A stretch of DNA of 64,000 nt from Phyllobacteriaceae bacterium. GTDB lineage: Bacteria > Pseudomonadota > Alphaproteobacteria > Rhizobiales > Rhizobiaceae. Under the pieces are notes generated by a model that saw only the letters and a list, made by a program, of their open reading frames with translations, did not search any database and was not told where the DNA came from. Both the position numbers and the translations under genes were made by a program. The stretch lies in assembly GCA_002708825.1 (NCBI GenBank), contig PAPF01000007.1:376776-440775 (forward strand), read 5' to 3'. How positions within the stretch are numbered: position 1 is the stretch's first letter; each line of letters begins with the position of its first letter. Shown one piece after another: positions 57,493 to 64,000 of the stretch.

Positions 57493-58343
57493 TGGAAACC
57501 CCGGGAACGCCATTGCTGGAACCGTTTCTCGCCGATCTGAAGGCGGGGGACCCGGACCGCTATCTGGCGGTGCTGTATTCCCCGCCACGCAAGCGGGCCG
57601 ATCTCGCGGCCCTTTATGCCTTCAACCTGGAGATCGCGCGTATCCGCGATGCCATCCGCGAGCCGATGGCCGGCGAGATACGGCTGCAATGGTGGCGCGA
57701 TGCGCTGGCTTCGCCGGAGGCTGGCGCAGACTCGGGCCACCCGGTCGCCGAAGCCTTCGCGAAGGTCATCGAAACGCATGGCCTGCCGGCATCCGCGCTG
57801 GATGCCTATTTCGAGGCGCGGATCTTCGATCTCTACGACGATCCCATGCCGTCGATGAACGATCTTGAAGGCTATTGCGGCGAGACGGCCGGCACCATCC
57901 TGCAACTGGCGGCGACGATTCTCGACCGCGACGCCGCGACCGGGACCGGTGAGGCCGCCGGCCACGCTGCCTGCGCCCAGGCCATGACCGGTCTCATCCG
58001 CTCCATGCCGCTGCACCGAGCGCGCGGCCAGTGCTACGTTCCCGCCGAACTTCTGGCCGCCAGCGGGCTTGACCGCGAAAGCTATCTGGACACGCCCGGC
58101 ACCAGACAGGCCGCGGCCCTGGTCTCGGCGCTTCGCGCCAAGGCGCAGGAACATCTTGCCCGCGCCAGCGCCGCTGCTGGGGCCCTGCCGAAAGCCCTGC
58201 ACCCGGCCTATCTCGTGCTCGCGCCGGTGCCGGCCTATCTCAAGGCCATCGAGCGGGCCGGGGCGGCCTGTCTGGAACACACCCCCGAGATATCGGCGCT
58301 CCGCCGTTCCTGGTCCTTCCTGCGCATGGGCCTGCGCGGCTGA
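57492..58343 (+). CDS. Squalene/phytoene synthase family protein (NDUFAF6-like)
   Basis: DRYLAVLYSPPRKRADLAALYAFNLEIARIRDAIREPMAGEIRLQWWRDAL; GYCGETAGTILQLAATIL. Confidence 0.85.
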   Translation: METPGTPLLEPFLADLKAGDPDRYLAVLYSPPRKRADLAALYAFNLEIARIRDAIREPMAGEIRLQWWRDALASPEAGADSGHPVAEAFAKVIETHGLPASALDAYFEARIFDLYDDPMPSMNDLEGYCGETAGTILQLAATILDRDAATGTGEAAGHAACAQAMTGLIRSMPLHRARGQCYVPAELLAASGLDRESYLDTPGTRQAAALVSALRAKAQEHLARASAAAGALPKALHPAYLVLAPVPAYLKAIERAGAACLEHTPEISALRRSWSFLRMGLRG

Positions 58344-58441
58344 CCACGCTGACGCTGCGTCACGAATTGACCCTTGCCCGGCGGGTTGGCACAGTCGTCT
58401 GACCGGCGCCGGACGTGGCGGCGGGTAGGGAGGAACCGGCG

Positions 58442-58861
58442 ATGAACCTGGTGGTCCTCGTCGCCATCGTCGCGGCCGGGCTTGCTGTTGTTTTCGTGGC
58501 CTTGCGGCTGTCCGGGGCCGGCAGGAGCCGCAGCCTGGACAGTGCGCAGGATGCCCTGGCACTTCTGCGCGCAGACTACCCGGACGTTCGCGACGGACCG
58601 GTATTGCGAACCGCCGATCGCGCCGCCGCCTTTGTCCTGGCGCCCTGCGGGCGCACGGGTATTGTCCGTGTCGTGGGAAGGCACGTGGCAACGCGGCTGG
58701 TCGATGAACGTGACCTGCATTCCGTGGGGTTGGAAGAGCCGGCAACGCTGCGCATCGCCTTCCGCGAGTTTGGCTGGAGCGCCATTGCCGCCCGCCTTGA
58801 AGACGCGCAGGCGGCCAGACGTCTGCTCGCGCATCTGAAGCCTGCAACGGGAGGAACCTGA
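58442..58861 (+). CDS. Small membrane-anchored protein of unknown function
   Basis: N-terminal TM MNLVVLVAIVAAGLAVVFVALRLSG; 4 nt upstream of the sterol desaturase-like gene. Confidence 0.6.
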   Translation: MNLVVLVAIVAAGLAVVFVALRLSGAGRSRSLDSAQDALALLRADYPDVRDGPVLRTADRAAAFVLAPCGRTGIVRVVGRHVATRLVDERDLHSVGLEEPATLRIAFREFGWSAIAARLEDAQAARRLLAHLKPATGGT

Positions 58862-58864
58862 CCG

Positions 58865-59821
58865 ATGGAAACCTACGCCTTTCCCAAGGTGACGGAACTG
58901 GCGATCCCGTTGTTCATCGCGGCCGTCCTTCTGGAACTTTTCCTTGTTGCAACGAAACGGGCCAGGGGCAGCTTCAACACCGCCGACACGATGACGAGCC
59001 TCGCCATGGGCGTGGGCAACGTCGTCGCCGGCCTGCTCGTCGGATTCATCTCCATATCGGTCCTGATGTGGGTCTGGCAGTACCGCTTCTTCGATCAGGG
59101 CATGGCGCCCTGGGTCTTTGTTGTCGCGTTCCTCGTCGATGACCTGCGCTACTACTGGTACCACCGCATTGCCCATCGCGTGCGCTGGGTCTGGGCCGAA
59201 CACGTCAACCACCATTCCAGCCAGCATTACAACCTGTCCACAGCACTGCGCCAGAGCTGGACCGGCCACCTGACCGGCATGGTCATCCTGCAGGCGCCGC
59301 TCGTGCTGCTGGGCTTTCATCCTGCGCTCATTGCCTTTGTCTACGGCTTCAACCTGCTCTGGCAGTTCTGGATACACACCGAGACCATCGGGCGCATGTG
59401 GTGGCCCGTCGAACTGGTCTTCAACACGCCGTCCCATCACCGCGTCCACCATGCCACCAATCCGCGTTATCTCGATGCCAACTATGCCGGCACGCTGATC
59501 GTTTGGGACCGCCTGTTCGGCACCTTCGTCGAGGAGGTGCCCGACGATCCGCCGCGCTATGGCATCGTCCACAACCTTGCCACGTGGAACCCGGTCAAGG
59601 TGGCGTTCCACGAATGGGTGGCGATGTTCCGCGACGCCTTTGGCACGCCGGGCCTCAGCCTGCGCCAGCGCCTCGGCTACCTGTTCATGCCGCCCGGCTG
59701 GAGCCACGACGGGTCGCGCCAGGGGTCCGGCGACATCAAGGCGGATTATGTGCGCCGCAATCCTCGCGAAGCGGGAAAGCCGGGCCTGCCCGCGCTGACC
59801 CAGGCGGCGCCGGGAGAATAG
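58865..59821 (+). CDS. Sterol desaturase / fatty acid hydroxylase family protein
   Basis: His clusters WYHRIAHRVRWVWAEHVNHHSSQHYN and PSHHRVHHATNPRYLDANYAGTLIVWDRLFGTF. Confidence 0.93.
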   Translation: METYAFPKVTELAIPLFIAAVLLELFLVATKRARGSFNTADTMTSLAMGVGNVVAGLLVGFISISVLMWVWQYRFFDQGMAPWVFVVAFLVDDLRYYWYHRIAHRVRWVWAEHVNHHSSQHYNLSTALRQSWTGHLTGMVILQAPLVLLGFHPALIAFVYGFNLLWQFWIHTETIGRMWWPVELVFNTPSHHRVHHATNPRYLDANYAGTLIVWDRLFGTFVEEVPDDPPRYGIVHNLATWNPVKVAFHEWVAMFRDAFGTPGLSLRQRLGYLFMPPGWSHDGSRQGSGDIKADYVRRNPREAGKPGLPALTQAAPGE

Positions 59822-59921
59822 GAGCCTTGGCAGCACTCCAGGTGTTGTGCTGCTAACATATTGAAAATGTTCGATTAAACACACGATCTATCTTGACGGG
59901 CGGGCTATCGCATGGCGCAAT

Positions 59922-59947
59922 CTCCATGTCAACAACGCACATGGAGG
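59922..59947 (+). promoter_or_regulatory. Hairpin sequestering the Shine-Dalgarno of the usg-like gene
   Basis: CTCCATGT-CAACAACGC-ACATGGAG: 8-bp perfect stem; GGAGG overlaps the 3' arm; GTG start at 59954. Confidence 0.55.
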
Positions 59948-59953
59948 TTTCCC

Positions 59954-60226
59954 GTGAAGGTCAGTGACGGTTTCAGGAAGCAGATCGAAGGCTATGGTCT
60001 GACGACGGCCAGGATCGCCTACAGGATGCCCGATCACCGGTCCGTTCTGCAGGAATTCATCTGGCAGGAATACGATCTGTGGCCGAAATTTCCGATGCTG
60101 AAGAAATTCCTCGCTTTCTGGGAAGAGACCATCGAGGGGCCGCTTCACTCGGTCACTGTCGCCCATGCCCGGCTGATCCGGCCGGCGGAAGTGCGCGCGC
60201 TTGGCGCGGAATTCCGCCTCCACTGA
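59954..60226 (+). CDS. usg: Usg family protein
   Basis: FRKQIEGYGLTTARIAYRMPDHRSVLQEFIWQEYDLWPKFPMLKKFLAFWEETIEGPLHSVTVAHARLIRPAE matches remembered alphaproteobacterial Usg proteins; GTG start with good RBS. Confidence 0.78.
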   Translation: MKVSDGFRKQIEGYGLTTARIAYRMPDHRSVLQEFIWQEYDLWPKFPMLKKFLAFWEETIEGPLHSVTVAHARLIRPAEVRALGAEFRLH

Positions 60227-60238
60227 TCCGGTTGACGG

Positions 60239-61072
60239 TCAGGCCGGCACGCCGAGGTCCTTGAAAACCGCCGCCCGCTTCTGCGCGCGCGCCTGGATGG
60301 CCTCCATCAGGTCTTCCGCGCGCAGCATCCCGCCGTTCCAGGTGGCGATGTAATCAAGCCCGTCGGCGACCGAATGGTCGCGCGAGAAGGCGAGGTTGCG
60401 CTTGATGCCGGCGATGGCCAATGGCGAGCGCGCCGCGAGCGCACCGGCCAGCAGGCGGGCTTCTTCCATCAAGGTGTCGCGGTCAGGAAAGGTGCCCGTG
60501 ACGAGGCCGATACCGCGTGCCTCGGCGCTGTCGAACCGCCGCCCGGTCAGCGCCAGTTCCGCCGCGATTCCCGGTGCGATCAGCTTGGGCAGGCGCTGCA
60601 ACGTGCCGACATCGGCGGCCATGCCGATATTGATTTCCTCGATGGCGAAGAACGCATCCTGCGACGCCAGGCGGATATCGCAGGCGGTGATCATGTCGAT
60701 CGCCCCGCCGATGCAGGCGCCGTGAATGGCCGCGATCACCGGGAAGGGGGCATGTTCCAATGCCGTGAACGTGTGTTGCAGCTTGAGGATCAGCCTGCGC
60801 AGCGTGTGGGCGGCGCGCCCCGGCTCCGCCTTCAGCATGGCGGCGATGGAATTGAAGGTGGAAAGATCCATGCCGCCGGAGAAATGGCGGCCGGCGCCGC
60901 ACAGGATCGCCGCGCGCACGCTGCCCTTGGCGGTGAGGTCTTCGATGATGCGCGGCAGGTCCTCCCAGAAATCCGGCGACATGGCATTGGCCGTGTCCGG
61001 CCGGTTCATCGTGATTTCCGCGACCGGTCCGTTCCGCTCGACGGTGAAGAAGGTGCCCTCGGCCTTGCTCAT
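60239..61072 (-). CDS. Enoyl-CoA hydratase/isomerase family protein
   Basis: AAILCGAGRHFSGGMDLSTFNS; AAIHGACIGGAIDMITACDIRLASQDAFFAIEEINIGMAADVGTLQRLPKLI. Confidence 0.9.
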   Translation of the reverse strand: MSKAEGTFFTVERNGPVAEITMNRPDTANAMSPDFWEDLPRIIEDLTAKGSVRAAILCGAGRHFSGGMDLSTFNSIAAMLKAEPGRAAHTLRRLILKLQHTFTALEHAPFPVIAAIHGACIGGAIDMITACDIRLASQDAFFAIEEINIGMAADVGTLQRLPKLIAPGIAAELALTGRRFDSAEARGIGLVTGTFPDRDTLMEEARLLAGALAARSPLAIAGIKRNLAFSRDHSVADGLDYIATWNGGMLRAEDLMEAIQARAQKRAAVFKDLGVPA

Positions 61073-61138
61073 CCAAGTCTCCTGTCTGTCCTGGAAGGAG
61101 CATTCTCGAATGCCGGGGTCCGCATGTAAAGCAGCCGG

Positions 61139-61729
61139 TCAGCCTTGCGGATCGGGAACCGTCATGTCCGCCGGGGCCGGTTCATTCTCCTGGATGATCG
61201 TGTTGTGCGGGCTGACGGTCTCGATGCGCCAGGGAAAGCCGGTTTCCGCGTCGATCCAGTATTTCCCTTGCATCGCCATGCCGGATGGTTGCAGCACATA
61301 ATCGAGGCTGAAGAAGTGAACCTTGCGCCCGTCGAGGTCCGCATCGTAGTCGCAGGTGATGTTCGTCGCCGCATCGGCCTGGCGCCGAAGGGTTTCCATG
61401 GCCTGTGCCTGTGCCTCCTCCGACGATTCGCTCATCAGCGTCCACGTCTGGCCCTTGTCCGGTGTCGTGTAGAACCGGCCGCCTTCCCATAGTGTCATGG
61501 GTGTGCCGTCCTCGGCCATCGACATGCCGCGATTGTCCGGCAGCGTCAGCGCTTTAGACCGCATGGTCGTGTTTCCCATGATGGTCTGCACATGTTGCAG
61601 GATCGCGACCGGATGACGCACATCGGTCATGGCCGAGCGGGCATCGGCCTCGCAATCGCGCGCCAGCGCCGGATTGACAGAGAGCCAGAGCAGGCCTGCT
61701 GCAAGGAAAAGGTCGGTTCGGTTCGCCAT
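61139..61729 (-). CDS. Secreted protein of unknown function
   Basis: Signal peptide MANRTDLFLAAGLLWLSVNPALA; 197 aa; antiparallel-sheet-like sequence YWIDAETGFPWRIE. Confidence 0.65.
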   Translation of the reverse strand: MANRTDLFLAAGLLWLSVNPALARDCEADARSAMTDVRHPVAILQHVQTIMGNTTMRSKALTLPDNRGMSMAEDGTPMTLWEGGRFYTTPDKGQTWTLMSESSEEAQAQAMETLRRQADAATNITCDYDADLDGRKVHFFSLDYVLQPSGMAMQGKYWIDAETGFPWRIETVSPHNTIIQENEPAPADMTVPDPQG

Positions 61730-61810
61730 GGCGGGTTTCTCCGGGCACGAGTGTCCTTCGCCCACCAGCATGCCACAGCCGGCATGCTTGGCCATACCCC
61801 CGATGGCGTA

Positions 61811-63226
61811 CTACTCGGCAGCCTGGGCTTCGGGTGCCAGGCCAAGCCAGCCGCGGCAATCCGAAAGCGCCCGCGCGCTTATCGCCTTTTTCCGGGCCAC
61901 GGCCTTTTCCTTGCCCCGGAAGCGCTTCACGCCTTCCGGCTTGCGGATCGCGCCCGGTTCGAGCGGCGGAAAAAGCCCGAAATTGATGTTCATCGGCTGG
62001 AAGGAGCGTTTGCCCGGTTCCTCGTCCGATACGAGATGCCCGCCGGTGATGTGCCCAAGCAGTGCGCCGAAGGCCGTTGTCACGGGCGGCGGCGCCGGTT
62101 CCGTGCCAAGACGGCAGGCTGCCGCGAACCGGCCGGCCAGAAGCCCCATGGCAGCCGATTCGACATAGCCCTCGCAGCCGGTCACCTGGCCGGCGAAACG
62201 CAAGCCGGGGCGTGATTTCAGTTGCAGCGTGCCATCGAGCAGCAGCGGCGAATTGATGTAGGTGTTGCGGTGCAGGCCACCGAGACGTGCGAACTGGGCA
62301 TCTTCAAGACCCGGAATCATGCGGAAGATGCGGACCTGCTCGGCATATTTCAGCTTCGTCTGGAACCCGACCATGTTGTAAAGCGTGCCGAGTGCATTGT
62401 CCTGGCGCAGCTGGACGACAGCATAAGGCTTCACATCCGGGTTGTGGCGGTTGGTCAGTCCCATCGGCTTCATCGGGCCGTGGCGCAATGTCTCGCGCCC
62501 GCGTTCGGCCATCACCTCGATGGGCAGGCAGCCGTCGAAATAGGGAACGCCCTCCCATTCGCGGAATTCGGTCTTCTCCCCGGCCAGGATGGCGTCGATG
62601 AAGGCATTGTACTGCGCTTCGTCGAGCGGGCAGTTGATGTAGTCCTTGCCGGTGCCGCCAGGACCCACCTTGTCGTAGCGCGACTGGAACCAGGCGGTAT
62701 CGAGATCGACGGATTCGAAATGGATGATCGGGGCGATGGCATCGAAAAAGGACAGCGATTCCTCGCCCGTTTCCTGCGCGATGGCCGCTGCAAGGCCGGG
62801 TGCCGTAAGCGGGCCGGTGGCGATGATGGCCTGATCCCAGTCTTGCGGCGGAAGGCCGGTGATTTCCTCGCGCACGATGGTGATCAGCGGATGGGCTTCA
62901 AGCTTCTGCGTGACGGCGGCGGCGAAGCCGTCGCGGTCGACGGCGAGGGCCGATCCGGCCGGCACCTGATGGGCATCGCCGCAAGCCATGATCAGCGAAT
63001 TGGCCAGACGCATTTCCGCGTGCAGAACGCCCACGGCATTGGTCTCGGCGTCGTCCGAGCGGAAGGAGTTGGAGCAGACGAGTTCGGCCAGCTGGTCGGT
63101 CTTGTGGGCGTCGGTGCCGCGCACGCCACGCATCTCGTGCAGGATGACCGGCACCCCCGCATTCGCGGCTTGCCAGGCGGCCTCGGAACCGGCCAGGCCG
63201 CCACCGATGATGTGAATGGGCTTCAT
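61811..63226 (-). CDS. trmFO: Methylenetetrahydrofolate--tRNA-(uracil-5-)-methyltransferase TrmFO
   Basis: [74 protein letters not shown]. Confidence 0.95.
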   Translation of the reverse strand: MKPIHIIGGGLAGSEAAWQAANAGVPVILHEMRGVRGTDAHKTDQLAELVCSNSFRSDDAETNAVGVLHAEMRLANSLIMACGDAHQVPAGSALAVDRDGFAAAVTQKLEAHPLITIVREEITGLPPQDWDQAIIATGPLTAPGLAAAIAQETGEESLSFFDAIAPIIHFESVDLDTAWFQSRYDKVGPGGTGKDYINCPLDEAQYNAFIDAILAGEKTEFREWEGVPYFDGCLPIEVMAERGRETLRHGPMKPMGLTNRHNPDVKPYAVVQLRQDNALGTLYNMVGFQTKLKYAEQVRIFRMIPGLEDAQFARLGGLHRNTYINSPLLLDGTLQLKSRPGLRFAGQVTGCEGYVESAAMGLLAGRFAAACRLGTEPAPPPVTTAFGALLGHITGGHLVSDEEPGKRSFQPMNINFGLFPPLEPGAIRKPEGVKRFRGKEKAVARKKAISARALSDCRGWLGLAPEAQAAE

Positions 63227-63365
63227 GCCGAACTCCGTGTTTGTCGATGGCGGGGAAATAGGGCTTTTCGGTGCTGCGATCAATGCGTCGCCGCCAGTGT
63301 GGACGATTGGCCGAAACCGTCGCGCCGACCATTGCCTTGTGCGCTGTCATGGCAATAATGACGCC

Positions 63366-63971
63366 ATGCACACTATCCGTATCCTCTCCCTTTGCCTGCT
63401 GGCGCCCGTTCTGGGCGCCTGTACATCCGTCTCGGCCAATTACTCCGCCTCTTTGTCCAAGGTGACGCCATCGCGGCTGACGGTCTGCCACGGCTACAAT
63501 TGTTATTTCCGCACGAAACTCGCCCTCGGCCCGGCCGACATGGAGCGGATCGGCCAGATCATGGCCGCCGGCGCGGCATCACCGGCCGCCGAGCGGCAGG
63601 CGGTCGGCGATGCTGTGGCATATTTCGAGGACAGGGCGGGCGATACGATCGGCGTTCGCGACCGTGCCAAGTCCGAACTCGACGAAGGCGGGACCAAGGG
63701 CCAGATGGACTGCATCGACGAATCCACCAACACCCGGACGTTCATGCTGCTCCTGCAGAAGAATGGTCTTCTCAAGTATCACACGGTCCAGACGAACGTG
63801 TCGCGCGGTTTCTTCCTGGATGCCCGCTATCCGCATTCGACGGCAGTGCTGAAGGAGACGGGATCGGGAAAGCTCTGGGCGGTCGATAGCTGGTACGAGC
63901 CGATGGGCGGCCGGCCCGACATCCTCGCGCTGGCCGAATGGAAGACGCGCGGGGTGGCCGGCGTTCGCTAG
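63366..63971 (+). CDS. Lipoprotein of unknown function
   Basis: Lipobox LAPVLGACTS; ORF ends just inside the window's right edge; C, H and D residues in VCHGYNC, PHSTAVL, WAVDSWYEP. Confidence 0.7.
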   Translation: MHTIRILSLCLLAPVLGACTSVSANYSASLSKVTPSRLTVCHGYNCYFRTKLALGPADMERIGQIMAAGAASPAAERQAVGDAVAYFEDRAGDTIGVRDRAKSELDEGGTKGQMDCIDESTNTRTFMLLLQKNGLLKYHTVQTNVSRGFFLDARYPHSTAVLKETGSGKLWAVDSWYEPMGGRPDILALAEWKTRGVAGVR

Positions 63972-64000
63972 CAGGCTGGCCGCCTTGCACACAAAAAAAC

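Noticed and set aside
53965-57588. 1207-aa minus-strand ORF opposite yajC-secDF
   Set aside because: Antisense to clearly recognised yajC, secDF and Mth938 genes. His/Arg/Gln/Gly-rich composition is typical of read-through on the opposite strand of GC-rich genes.

Overview
This 64 kb window is a dense, high-GC chromosomal segment with alphaproteobacterial (Rhizobiales-like) gene content. I see about 60 protein genes and two tRNAs (Asn, Cys), and no convincing prophage, transposon or CRISPR array. The right two-thirds is a conserved envelope, division and translocation island: erpA, dgt, argS, SPOR protein, nagZ, scpA, scpB, ABC ATPase, tatABC, serS, surE, pcm, LysM-M23 (DipM-like), DUF815, yajC, secDF, Mth938 protein, squalene/phytoene-synthase-like. 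The left third is more accessory. It has transporters, hydrolases, a cysK-alaX-gfa-sseA block, ald with an Lrp regulator, and a cfaS-DUF1365-FAD oxidoreductase-photolyase operon. The most interesting signals are: (1) an orphan ChrR-like cupin protein whose anti-sigma zinc-ligand cysteines are replaced by Ser and Asn, preceded by an RpoE/ChrR-type promoter-like motif, next to an SDR and near the cfaS/DUF1365/FAD/photolyase operon, so that the parts of a singlet-oxygen/modified-fatty-acid stress module are present but split and without a sigma gene; (2) three 21-bp tandem repeats directly upstream of a tolC-like gene, in frame with a possible heptad-repeat leader peptide; (3) an apparent frameshift at the 3' end of dgt; (4) a hairpin that would sequester the Shine-Dalgarno of a usg-family gene; (5) CtrA-like motifs upstream of the DipM-like gene and inside the 3' end of argS; (6) an NDUFAF3-like/NDUFAF6-like gene pair behind secDF. 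All calls come from reading the sequence and ORF translations by eye. No searches were run.
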